Positions 24,101 through 36,005 of a DNA stretch of 64,000 nt are shown in pieces; positions within the stretch are counted from its first letter, which is position 1; every line of letters starts with the position of its first letter. The DNA comes from Cinclus cinclus (taxonomy: Eukaryota; Chordata; Aves; Passeriformes; Cinclidae), in contig NC_085073.1 of assembly GCF_963662255.1 (NCBI RefSeq), positions 6,627,598 to 6,691,597 of the forward strand. Direction: 5' to 3'. The notes below the pieces were generated by a model. The model saw only the letters and a list, made by a program, of their open reading frames with translations, was not told the DNA's origin and did no database searches. The translations under genes were made by a program, and so were the position numbers.

Positions 24101-25300
24101 GGCTGCCATCGGAGGCCCAAACGCGCCCTACAAAATGACATCTGCCAAGTGGGCTCTTGAGTTTGGCTTCCTGGGGAAAAGTGCCTCCTTTCGGAGTCAA
24201 CTTGCCGGCGGCCCATGCAGGGCTTTTGCCTACAAAAATTCCATAAGGACGAGGATTTCTCCCAGACCAAAGCTGCCCCCTCCTCCAAACCTGGCTGCCA
24301 TCGGAGGCCCAACCGTGCCCTACAAAATGACACCTGCCAAGTGGGCTCTTGAGTTTGGCTTCTTGGGTGGAAGTGCCTCCTTTCAAAGCCAACTTGCCTG
24401 CGGCCCGTCCTGGGCTTTTGCCTACAAAAATTCCATAAGGACGAGGATTTCTCCCAGACCAAAGCTGCCCCCTCCTCCAAACCTGGCTGCCATCGGAGGC
24501 CCAAACGCGCCCTACAAAATGACATCTGCCAAGTGGGCTCTTGAGTTTGGCTTTCTGGGGAAAAGTGCCTCCTTTCGGAGTCAACTTGCCTGCGGCCCAT
24601 GCAGGGCTTTTGCCTACAAAAATTCCATAAGGACGAGGATTTCTCCCAGACCAAAGCTGCCCCCTCCTCCAAACCTGGCTGCCATCGTAGGCCCAAACGC
24701 GCCCTACAAAATGACATCTGCCAAGTGGGCTCTTGAGTTTGGCTTCTTGGGTGGAAGTGCCTCCATTCAAAGCCAACTTGCCTGCGGCCCGTCCTGGGCT
24801 TTTGCCTACAAAAATTCCATAAGGACGAGGATTTCTCCCAGACCAAAGCTGCCCCCTCCTCCAAACCTGGCTGCCATCGGAGGCCCAAACGCGCCCTACA
24901 AAATGACATCTGCCAAGTGGGCTCTTGAGTTTGGCTTCTTGCGGAACAGTGCCTCCTTTCAAAGCCAACTTGCCTAACTAGCCTGCGGCCCGTACTGGGC
25001 TTTAGACTACAAAAATTCCATAAGGACGAGGATTTCTCCCAGACCAAAGCTGCCCCCTCCTCCAAACCTGGCTGCCATCAGAGGCCCAAACGCGCCCCAC
25101 AAAATGACACCTGCCTAGTGGGCTCTTGAGTTTGGCTTCTTGGGGAAAAGTGACTCCTTTCAAAACCAACTTGCCTGTGTCCCGTCCCGGGCTTTTGCTA
25201 CAAAAATTCCATAAGGACGAGGATTCCTCCCACACCAAAGCTGCCCCCTCCTCCAAACCTGGCTGCCATCGGAGGCCCAAACGCGCCCTACAAAATGACA
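21139..25300. repeat. Third alpha-type unit of the tandem set (partial)
   Basis: This unit aligns with 12990-17150 at offset 8149 and keeps the six monomers missing from the middle unit. The 900-codon minus-strand open frame at 22363-25065 matches the one at 14214-16916. One patch at 24508-24603 differs from both sister units without changing the length. After about 25300 the sequence passes into beta-type monomers. Confidence 0.83.
24508..24603. repeat. Conversion-like patch within an HOR unit
   Basis: At the equivalent positions, units 12990-17639 and 17640-21138 both carry CGTGCC, GGTGGAAG, TTTCAAAGCC and CGTCCCGTCC. This unit carries CGCGCC, CTTTCTGGGGAAAAG, TTTCGGAGTC and CGGCCCATGC. 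The flanks agree on both sides and the offset stays at 8149, so a stretch of about 96 bp or more was replaced without a length change. The replacing sequence resembles monomers at about 39310, 43960, 46290, 58930 and 61230. Confidence 0.75.
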
Positions 25301-28300
25301 TCTGCCAAGTGGGCTCTTGAGTTTGGCTTCTTGGGGAAAAGTGCCTCCTTTCGGAGTCAACTTGCCTGCGGCCCATACAGGGCTTTTGCCTACAAAAATT
25401 CCATAAGGACGAGGATTTCTCCCAGACCAAAGCTGCCCCCTCCTCCAAACCTGGCTGCCATCGGAGGCCCAAACGCGCCCTACAAAATGACATCTGCATT
25501 GTGGGTTCTTGAGTTTGGCTTCTTGGGTAAAAGTGCCTCCTTTCAAAGCCAACTTACCTAACTTGCCTGCGGCCCATGCGGGGTTTTTGCCTACAAAAAT
25601 TCCATAAGGACGAGGATTCCTCCCACACCAAAGCTGCCCCCTCCTCCAAACCTGGCTGCCATCAGAGGCCCAAACGCGCCCTACAAAATGACACCTGCCA
25701 AGTGGGCTCTTGAGTTTGGCTTCTTGGGGGAAAGTGCCTCCTTTCAAAGCCAACTTGCCTGCAGCCCGTCCTGGTCTTGTGCCTACAAAAATTCCATAAG
25801 GACGAGGATTTCTCCCAGACCAAAGCTGCCCCCTCCTCCAAACCTGGCTGCCATCGGAGGCCCAAACGCGCCCTACAAAATGACATCTGCCAAGTGGGCT
25901 CTTGAGTTTGGCTTCTTGGGGAAAAGTGCCTCCTTTCGGAGTCAACTTGCCGGCGGCCCATGCAGGGCTTTTGCCTACAAAAATTCCATAAGGACGAGGA
26001 TTTCTCCCAGACCAAAGCTGCCCCCTCCTCCAAACCTGGCTGCCATCGGAGGCCCAAACGCGCCCTACAAAATGACATCTGCCAAGTGGGCTCTTGAGTT
26101 TGGCTTCTTGGGTGGAAGTGCCTCCTTTCAAAGCCAACTTGCCTGCGGCCCGTCCTGGGCTTTTGCCTACAAAAATTCTATAAGGACGAGGATTTCTCCC
26201 AGACCAAAGCTGCCCCCTCCTCCAAACCTGGCTGCCATCGTAGGCCCAAACGCGCCCTACAAAATGACATCTGCCAAGTGGGCTCTTGAGTTTGGCTTCT
26301 TGGGGAAAAGTGACTCCTTTCGGAGCCAACTTGCCTAACTAGCCAGCGGCCTGTGCTGGGCTTTTGCCTACAAAAATTCCATAAGGACGAGGATTTCTCC
26401 CAGACCAAAGCTGCCCCCTCCTCCAAACCTGGCTGCCATCGGAGGCCCAAACGTGCCCTACAAAATGACATCTGCCAAGTGGGCTCTTGAGTTTGGCTTC
26501 TTGCGGAACAGTGCCTCCTTTCAAAGCCAACTTGCCTAACTAGCCTGCGGCCCGTGCTGGGCTTTAGACTACAAAAATTCCATAAGGATGAAGATTTCTC
26601 CCAGACCAAAGCTGCCCCCTCCTCCAAACCTGGCTGCCATCAGAGGCCCAAACGCGCCCCACAAAATGACACCTGCCTAGTGGGCTCTTGAGTTTGGCTT
26701 CTTGGGGGAAAGTGCCTCCTTTCAAAGCCAACTTGCCGGCGGCCCGTCCTGGGCTTGTGCCTACAAAAATTCCATAAGGACAAGGATTTCTCCCAGACCA
26801 AAGCTGCCCCCTCCTCCAAACCTGGCTGCCATCGGAGGCCCAAACGCGCCCCACAAAATGACACCTGCCTAGTGGGCTCTTGAGTTTGGCTTCTTGGGGA
26901 AAAGTGCCTCCTTTCGGAGTCAACTTGCCGGCGGCCCATGCAGGGCTTTTGCCTACAAAAATTACATAAGGACGAGGATTTCTCCCAGACCAAAGCTGCC
27001 CCCTCCTCCAAACCTGGCTGCCATCGGAGGCCCAAACGTGCCCTAGAAAATGACATCTGCATTGTGGGCTCTTGAGTTTGGCTTCTTGGGTGGAAGTACC
27101 TCCTTTCAAAGCCAACTTGCCTGCGGCCCGTCCTGGGCTTTTGCCTACAAAAATTCCATATGGACGAGGATTTCTCCCAGACCAAAGCTGCCCCCTCCTC
27201 CAAACCTGGCTGCCATCAGAGGCCCAAAGGCGCCCTACAAAATGACACCTGCCAAGTGGGCTCTTGAGTTTGGCTTCTTGGGGAAAAGTGCCTCCTTTCG
27301 GAGCCAACTTGCCTAACTTGCCTGCGGCCCGTCCTGGGCTTTAGCCTACAAAAATTCCATAAGGACGAGGATTTCTCCCAGACCAAAGCTGCCCCCTCCT
27401 CCAAACCTGGCTGCCATCGGAGGCCCAAACGCGCCGTACAAAATGACACCTGCCAAGTGGGCTCTTGAGTTTCGCTTCTTGGGGAAAAGTGACTCCTTTC
27501 AAAACCAACTTGCCTGCACCCGGTCCCGGGCTTTGGCTACAAAAATTCCATAAGGGCGAGGATTTCTCCCAGACCAAAGCTGCTCCCTCCTCCAAACCTG
27601 GCTGCCATCGGAGGCCCAAACGCGCCCTACAGAATGACACCTGCCAAGTGGGCTCTTGAGTTTGGCTTCTTGGGGAAAAGTGCCTCCTTTCGGAGCCAAC
27701 TTGCCTGCGTCCCGTCCTGGGCTTTTGCCTTCAAAAATTCCAGATGGACGAGGATTTCTCCCAGACCAAAGCTGCCCCCTCCTCCAAACCTGGCTGCCAT
27801 CGGAGGCCCAAACGCGCCCTACAAAATGACATCTGCCAAGTGGGCTCTTGAGTTTGGCTTCTTGGGGAAAAGTGCCTCCTTTCAAAGCCAACGTGCTTAA
27901 CTTGCCTGCGGCCCATCCTGGGCTTTTGCCTACAAAAATTCCATAAGGACGAGGATTTCTCCCAGACCAAAGGTGCCCCCTCCTCCAAACCTGGCTGCCA
28001 TCGGAGGCCCAAAAGCGCCATACAAAATGACATCTGCATTGAGGACTCTTGAGTTTGGCTTATTGGGGAAAAGTGCCTCCTTTCGAAGGCAACTTGCCTG
28101 CGGCCCGTCCTGGGCTTTAGCCTACAAAAATTCCATAAGGACGAGGATTTCTCCCAGACCAAAGCTGCCCCCTCCTCCAAACCTGGCTGCCATCGGAGGC
28201 CCAAACGCGCCCTACAAAATGACACCTGCCAAGTTCGCTCTTGAGTTTGGCTTCTTGGGGAAAAGTGACTCCTTTCAAAACCAACTAGCCTGCGTCCCGT

Positions 28301-28399
28301 CCCGGGCTTTTGAGTACAAAAATTCCAGAAGGACGAGGATTTCTCCCAGACCAAAGCTGCCCCCTCCTCCTAACCTGGCTGCCATCAGAGGCCCAAACG
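24700..28399. repeat. Beta-type HOR unit, 3.7 kb
   Basis: The beginning of this unit recurs at 28400 (offset 3700, about 19 monomers). Downstream the offset to the next unit rises in whole-monomer steps: 3700, then 4276 (three more 192-bp monomers in the second unit), then 4468 (one more), then 4659 (one 191-bp monomer more). It drops to 4467 at the end, where this unit has an extra 192-bp monomer. A rare CCAGCGGCCTGTGCTGGGC marks both units, at 26343 and 30811. The gamma-like segment at about 26.7-27.7 kb lies inside this unit. Confidence 0.8.
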
Positions 28400-31300
28400 C
28401 GCCCTACAAAATGACATCTGCCAAGTGGGCTCTTGAGTTTGGCTTCTTGGGTGGAAGTGCCTCCATTCAAAGCCAACTTGCCTGCGGCCCGTCCTGGGCT
28501 TTTGCCTACAAAAATTCCATAAGGACGAGGATTTCTCCCAGACCAAAGCTGCCCCCTCCTCCAAACCTGGCTGCCATCGGAGGCCCAAACGCGCCCTACA
28601 AAATGACATCTGCCAAGTGGGCTCTTGAGTTTGGCTTCTTGCGGAACAGTGCCTCCTTTCAAAGCCAACTTGCCTAACTAGCCTGCGGCCCGTACAGGGC
28701 TTTAGACTACAAAAATTCCATAAGGACGAGGATTTCTCCCAGACCAAAGCTGCCCCCTCCTCCAAACCTGGCTGCCATCAGAGGCCCAAACGCGCCCCAC
28801 AAAATGACACCTGCCTAGTGGGCTCTTGAGTTTGGCTTCTTGGGGAAAAGTGACTCCTTTCAAAACCAACTTGCCTGTGTCCCGTCCCGGGCTTTTGCTA
28901 CAAAAATTCCATAAGGACGAGGATTCCTCCCACACCAAAGCTGCCCCCTCCTCCAAACCTGGCTGCCATCGGAGGCCCAAATGCGCCCTACAAAATGACA
29001 TCTGCCAAGTGGGCTCTTGAGTTTGGCTTCTTGGGGAAAAGTGCCTCCTTTCGGAGTCAACTTGCCTGCGGCCCATACAGGGCTTTTGCCTACAAAAATT
29101 CCATAAGGACGAGGATTTCTCCCAGACCAAAGCTGCCCCCTCCTCCAAACCTGGCTGCCATCGGAGGCCCAAACGCGCCCTACAAAATGACACCTGCCAA
29201 GTGGGCTCTTGAGTTTGGCTTCTTGGGGGAAAGTGCCTCCTTTCAAAGCCAACTTGCCGGCGGCCCGTCCTGGGCTTGTGCCTACAAAAATTCCATAAGG
29301 ACAAGGATTTCTCCCAGACCAAAGCTGCCCCCTCCTCCAAACCTGGCTGCCATCGGAGGCCCAAACGCGCCCTACAAAATGACATCTGCCAAGTGGGCTC
29401 TTGAGTTTGGCTTCTTGGGGAAAAGTGCCTCCTTTCGGAGTCAAGTTGCCGGCGGCCCATGCAGGGCTTTTGCCTACAAAAATTCCATAAGGACGAGGAT
29501 TTCTCCCAGACCAAAGCTGCCCCCTCCTCCAAACCTGGCTGCCATCGGAGGCCCAAACGTGCCCTACAAAATGACATCTGCCAAGTGGGCTCTTGAGTTT
29601 GGCTTCTTGGGTGGAAGTGCCTCCTTTCAAAGCCAACTTGCCTGCGGCCCGTCCTGGGCTTTTGCCTACAAAAATTCCATAAGGACGAGGATTTCTCCCA
29701 GACCAAAGCTGCCCCCTCCTCCAAACCTGGCTGCCATCGGAGGCCCAAACGCGCCCTACAAAATGACATCTGCATTGTGGGTTCTTGAGTTTGGCTTCTT
29801 GGGTAAAAGTGCCTCCTTTCAAAGCCAACTTACCTAACTTGCCTGCGGCCCATGCGGGGTTTTTGCCTACAAAAATTCCATAAGGACGAGGATTCCTCCC
29901 ACACCAAAGCTGCCCCCTCCTCCAAACCTGGCTGCCATCGGAGGCCCAAACGCGCCCTACAAAATGACATCTGCCAAGTGGGCTCTTGAGTTTGGCTTCC
30001 TGGGGAAAAGTGCCTCCTTTCGGAGTCAACTTGCCTGCGGCCCATGCAGGGCTTTTGCCGACAAAAATTCCAGATGGACGAGGATTTCTCCCAGAACAAA
30101 GCTGCCCCCTCCTCCAAACCTGGCTGCCATCAGAGGCCCAAACGCGCCCTACAAAATGACACCTGCCAAGTGGGCTCTTGAGTTTGGCTTCTTGGGGGAA
30201 AGTGCCTCCTTTCAAAGCCAACTTGCCTGCAGCCCGTCCTGGTCTTGTGCCTACAAAAATTCCATAAGGACGAGGATTTCTCCCAGACCAAAGCTGCCCC
30301 CTCCTCCAAACCTGGCTGCCATCGGAGGCCCAAACGCGCCCTACAAAATGACATCTGCCAAGTGGGCTCTTGAGTTTGGCTTCTTGGGGAAAAGTGCCTC
30401 CTTTCGGAGTCAACTTGCCGGCGGCCCATGCAGGGCTTTTGCCTACAAAAATTCCATAAGGACGAGGATTTCTCCCAGACCAAAGCTGCCCCCTCCTCCA
30501 AACCTGGCTGCCATCGGAGGCCCAAACGTGCCCTACAAAATGACATCTGCCAAGTGGGCTCTTGAGTTTGGCTTCTTGGGTGGAAGTGCCTCCTTTCAAA
30601 GCCAACTTGCCTGCGGCCCGTCCTGGGCTTTTGCCTACAAAAATTCTATAAGGACGAGGATTTCTCCCAGACCAAAGCTGCCCCCTCCTCCAAACCTGGC
30701 TGCCATCGTAGGCCCAAACGCGCCCTACAAAATGACATCTGCCAAGTGGGCTCTTGAGTTTGGCTTCTTGGGGAAAAGTGACTCCTTTCGGAGCCAACTT
30801 GCCTAACTAGCCAGCGGCCTGTGCTGGGCTTTTGCCTACAAAAATTCCATAAGGACGAGGATTTCTCCCAGACCAAAGCTGCCCCCTCCTCCAAACCTGG
30901 CTGCCATCGGAGGCCCAAACGTGCCCTACAAAATGACATCTGCCAAGTGGGCTCTTGAGTTTGGCTTCTTGCGGAACAGTGCCTCCTTTCAAAGCCAACT
31001 TGCCTAACTAGCCTGCGGCCCGTGCTGGGCTTTAGACTACAAAAATTCCATAAGGATGAAGATTTCTCCCAGACCAAAGCTGCCCCCTCCTCCAAACCTG
31101 GCTGCCATCAGAGGCCCAAACGCGCCCCACAAAATGACACCTGCCTAGTGGGCTCTTGAGTTTGGCTTCTTGGGGAAAAGTGACTCCTTTCAAAACCAAC
31201 TTGCCTGTGTCCGGTCCCGGGCTTTTGCTACAAAAATTCCATAAGGACGAGGATTCCTCCCAGACCAAAGCTGCCCCCTCCTCCAAACCTGGCTGCCATC

Positions 31301-32917
31301 GGAGGCCCAAACGCGCCCTACAAAATGACACCTGCCAAGTGGGCTCTTGAGTTTGGCTTCTTGGGGGAAAGTGCCTCCTTTCAAAGCCAACTTGCCTGCG
31401 TCCCGTCCTGGGCTTGTGCCTACAAAAATTCCATAAGGACAAGGATTTCTCCCAGACCAAAGCTGCCCCCTCCTCCAAACCTGGCTGCCATCGGAGGCCC
31501 AAACGCGCCCCACAAAATGACACCTGCCTAGTGGGCTCTTGAGTTTGGCTTCTTGGGGAAAAGTGCCTCCTTTCGGAGTCAACTTGCCGGCGGCCCATGC
31601 AGGGCTTTTGCCTACAAAAATTACATAAGGACGAGGATTTCTCCCAGACCAAAGCTGCCCCCTCCTCCAAACCTGGCTGCCATCGGAGGCCCAAACGTGC
31701 CCTAGAAAATGACATCTGCATTGTGGGCTCTTGAGTTTGGCTTCTTGGGTGGAAGTACCTCCTTTCAAAGCCAACTTGCCTGCGGCCCGTCCTGGGCTTT
31801 TGCCTACAAAAATTCCATATGGACGAGGATTTCTCCCAGACCAAAGCTGCCCCCTCCTCCAAACCTGGCTGCCATCAGAGGCCCAAAGGCGCCCTACAAA
31901 ATGACACCTGCCAAGTGGGCTCTTGAGTTTGGCTTCTTGGGGAAAAGTGCCTCCTTTCGGAGCCAACTTGCCTTACTTGCCTGCGGCCCGTCCTGGGCTT
32001 TAGCCTACAAAAATTCCATAAGGACGAGGATTTCTCCCAGACCAAAGCTGCCCCCTCCTCCAAACCTGGCTGCCATCGGAGGCCCAAACGCGCCGTACAA
32101 AATGACACCTGCCAAGTGGGCTCTTGAGTTTCGCTTCTTGGGGAAAAGTGACTCCTTTCAAAACCAACTTGCCTGCACCCGGTCCCGGGCTTTGGCTACA
32201 AAAATTCCATAAGGGCGAGGATTTCTCCCAGACCAAAGCTGCTCCCTCCTCCAAACCTGGCTGCCATCGGAGGCCCAAACGCGCCCTACAGAATGACACC
32301 TGCCAAGTGGGCTCTTGAGTTTGGCTTCTTGGGGAAAAGTGCCTCCTTTCGGAGCCAACTTGCCTGCGTCCCGTCCTGGGCTTTTGCCTTCAAAAATTCC
32401 AGATGGACGAGGATTTCTCCCAGACCAAAGCTGCCCCCTCCTCCAAACCTGGCTGCCATCGGAGGCCCAAACGCGCCCTACAAAATGACATCTGCCAAGT
32501 GGGCTCTTGAGTTTGGCTTCTTGGGGAAAAGTGCCTCCTTTCAAAGCCAACGTGCTTAACTTGCCTGCGGCCCATCCTGGGCTTTTGCCTACAAAAATTC
32601 CATAAGGACGAGGATTTCTCCCAGACCAAAGGTGCCCCCTCCTCCAAACCTGGCTGCCATCGGAGGCCCAAACGCGCCCTACAAAATGACACCTGCCAAG
32701 TTCGCTCTTGAGTTTGGCTTCTTGGGGAAAAGTGACTCCTTTCAAAACCAACTAGCCTGCGTCCCGTCCCGGGCTTTTGAGTACAAAAATTCCAGAAGGA
32801 CGAGGATTTCTCCCAGACCAAAGCTGCCCCCTCCTCCTAACCTGGCGGCCATCAGAGGCCCAAACGCGCCCTACAAAATGACATCTGCCAAGTGGGCTCT
32901 TGAGTTTGGCTTCTTGG
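28400..32917. repeat. Beta-type HOR unit, 4.5 kb version
   Basis: This is the tandem partner of 24700-28399, longer by several whole monomers. The match ends near 32917 / 28450, where GGGGAAAAG meets GGGTGGAAG. About 28826-30250 also matches 36006-37440 at offset 7180, including the rare GGAGTCAAGTTGCCGG at about 29437, which is also seen near 17397, 20896 and 36617. Near 31971 the 9-bp insert reads CTTGCCTTA, which removes the usual plus-strand stop. Confidence 0.8.
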
Positions 32918-32949
32918 GGAAAAGTGCCTCCTTTCGGAGCCAACTTGCC

Positions 32950-35700
32950 TAACTTGCCTGCGGCCCATGCAGGGCTTTAGCCTACAAAAATTCCAGAAGG
33001 ACGAGGATTTCTCCCAGACCAAAGCTGCCCCCTCCTCCAAACCTGGCTGCCATCGGAGGCCCAAACGCGCCCTACAAAATGACATCTGCCAAGTGGGCTC
33101 TTGAGTTTGGCTTCTTGGGGAAAAGTGACTCCTTTCAAAACCAACTTGCCTGCACCCGGTCCCGGGCTTTGGCTACAGAAATTCCATAAGGGCGAGGATT
33201 TCTCCCAGACCAAAGCTGCTCCCTCCTCCAAACCTGGCTGCCATCGGAGGCCCAAACGCGCCCTACAAAATGACACCTGCCAAGTGGGCTCTTGAGTTTG
33301 GCTTCTTGGGGAAAAGTGCCTCCTTTCGGAGCCAACTTGCCTGCGGCCCGTCCTGGGCTTTTGCCTACAAAAATTCCATAAGGACGAGGATTTCTCCCAG
33401 ACCAAAGCTGCTCCCTCCTCCAAACCTGGCTGCCATCGGAGGCCCAAACGCGCCCTACAAAATGACACCTGCCAAGTGGGCTCTTGAGTTTGGCTTCTTG
33501 GGGAAAAGTGCCTCCTTTCGGAGCCAACTTGCCTGCGGCCCGTCCTGGGCTTTTGCCTACAAAAATTCCATAAGGACGAGGATTTCTCCCAGACCAAAGC
33601 TGCCCCTCCTCCAAACCTGGCTGCCATCGGAGGCCCAAACGCGCCCTACAAAATGACATCTGCATTGTGGGCTCTTGAGTTTGGCTTCTTGGGGGAAAGT
33701 GCCTCCTTTCAAAGCCAACTTGCCTGCGTCCCGTCCTGGGCTTTTGCCTACAAAAATTCCAGAAGGACGAGGATTTCTCCCAGACCAAAGCTGCCCCCTC
33801 CTCCAAACCTGGCTGCCATCGGAGGCCCAAACGCGCCCTACAAAATGACACCTGCCAAGTGGGCTCTTGAGTTTGGCTTCTTGGGGGAAAGTGCCTCCTT
33901 TCAAAGCCAACTTGCCTGCGGCCCGTCCTGGGCTTGTGCCTACAAAAATTCCATAAGGACGAGGATTTCTCCCAGACCAAAGCTGCCCCCTCCTCCAAAC
34001 CTGGCTGCCATCGGAGGCCCAAACGCGCCCTACAAAATGACATCTGCCAAGTGGGCTCTTGAGTTTGGCTTCTTGGGTGGAAGTGCCTCCATTCAAAGCC
34101 AACTTGCCTGCGGCCCGTCCTGGGCTTTTGCCTACAAAAATTCCATAAGGACGAGGATTTCTCCCAGACCAAAGCTGCCCCCTCCTCCAAACCTGGCTGC
34201 CATCGGAGGCCCAAAGGCGCCCTACAAAATGACACCTGCCAAGTGGGCTCTTGAGTTTGGCTTCTTGCGGAAAAGTGCCTCCTTTCAAAGCCAACTTGCC
34301 TAACTAGCCTGCGGCCCATTCTGGGCTTTTGCCTACAAAAATTCCATAAGGACGAGGATTTCTCCCAGACCAAAGCTGCCCCCTCCTCCAAACCTGGCTG
34401 CCATCGGAGGCCCAAACGCGCCCTACAAAATGACACCTGCCAAGTGGGCTCTTGAGTTTGGCTTCTTGGGGAAAAGTGCCTCCATTCGGAGTCAACTTGC
34501 CGGCGGCCCATGCAGGGCTTTTGCCTACAAAAATTCCATAAGGACGAGGATTTCTCCCAGACCAAAGCTGCCCCCTCCTCCAAACCTGGCTGCCATCGGA
34601 GGCCCAAACGCGCCCTACAAAATGACATCTGCCAAGTGGGCTCTTGAGTTTGGCTTCTTGGGGGAAAGTGCCTCCTTTCGGAGCCAACTTGCCTAACTTG
34701 CCTGCGGCCCGTCCTGGGCTTTTGAGTACAAAAATTCCAGAAGGACGAGGATTTCTCCCAGACCAAAGCTGCCCCCTCCTCCAAACCTGGCTGCCATCGG
34801 AGGCCCAAACGCGCCCTACAAAATGACATCTGCCAAGTGGGCTCTTGAGTTTGGCTTCCTGGGGAAAAGTGCCTCCTTTCGGAGTCAACTTGCCGGCGGC
34901 CCATGCAGGGCTTTTGCCTACAAAAATTCCATAAGGACGAGGATTTCTCCCAGACCAAAGCTGCCCCCTCCTCCAAACCTGGCTGCCATCGGAGGCCCAA
35001 ACGTGCCCTACAAAATGACACCTGCCAAGTGGGCTCTTGAGTTTGGCTTCTTGGGTGGAAGTGCCTCCTTTCAAAGCCAACTTGCCTGCGGCCCGTCCTG
35101 GGCTTTTGCCTACAAAAATTCCATAAGGACGAGGATTTCTCCCAGACCAAAGCTGCCCCCTCCTCCAAACCTGGCTGCCATCGGAGGCCCAAACGTGCCC
35201 TACAAAATGACATCTGCCAAGTGGGCTCTTGAGTTTGGCTTCTTGGGTGGAAGTGCCTCCTTTCAAAGCCAACTTGCCTGCGTCCCGTCCTGGGCTTTTG
35301 CCTACAAAAATTCCATAAGGACGAGGATTTCTCCCAGACCAAAGCTGCCCCCTCCTCCAAACCTGGCTGCCATCGTAGGCCCAAACGCGCCCTACAAAAT
35401 GACATCTGCCAAGTGGGCTCTTGAGTTTGGCTTCTTGGGGAAAAGTGAATCCTTTCGGAGCCAACTTGCCTAACTAGCCTGCGGCCTGTGCTGGGCTTTT
35501 GCCTACAAAAATTCCATAAGGACGAGGATTTCTCCCAGACCAAAGCTGCCCCCTCCTCCAAACCTGGCTGCCATCGGAGGCCCAAACGTGCCCTACAAAA
35601 TGACACCTGCCAAGTGGGCTCTTGAGTTTGGCTTCTTGGGTGGAAGTGCCTCCATTCAAAGCCAACTTGCCTGCGGCCCGTCCTGGGCTTTTGCCTACAA
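32950..35700. repeat. Alpha-type HOR block, dispersed copy
   Basis: About 32977-33300 matches 930-1250 at offset 32047, and 34304-35473 matches 2258-3427 at offset 32046. The one-base change is the C-tract contraction at 33600. Between them (about 33400-34100) the same number of monomers is present, but several are of different subtype, so the copy is a mosaic. It lies between beta-type blocks, about 30 kb from its closest relatives. Confidence 0.78.
33600..33790 (+). repeat. 191-bp monomer from C-tract contraction
   Basis: The opening run of five C is reduced to four (CTGCCCCTCC), giving a 191-bp unit without the diagnostic changes of the other 191-bp classes. The same contraction is visible near 37869, 42517, 45428, 49692 and 55720. 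The sites at 37869, 42517 and 49692 sit at equivalent positions of copied blocks (offsets 4648 and about 7176), so they descend from one event. The others may be independent slippage events. Confidence 0.85.
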
Positions 35701-36005
35701 AAATTCCATAAGGACGAGGATTTCTCCCAGACCAAAGCTGCCCCCTCCTCCAAACCTGGCTGCCATCGGAGGCCCAAACGTGCCCTACAAAATGACATCT
35801 GCCAAGTGGGCTCTTGAGTTTGGCTTCTTGGGTGGAAGTGCCTCCATTCAAAGCCAACTTGCCTGCGGCCCGTCCTGGGCTTTTGCCTACAAAAATTCCA
35901 TAAGGACGAGGATTTCTCCCAGACCAAAGCTGCCCCCTCCTCCAAACCTGGCTGCCATCGGAGGCCCAAACGCGCCCTACAAAATGACATCTGCCAAGTG
36001 GGCTC

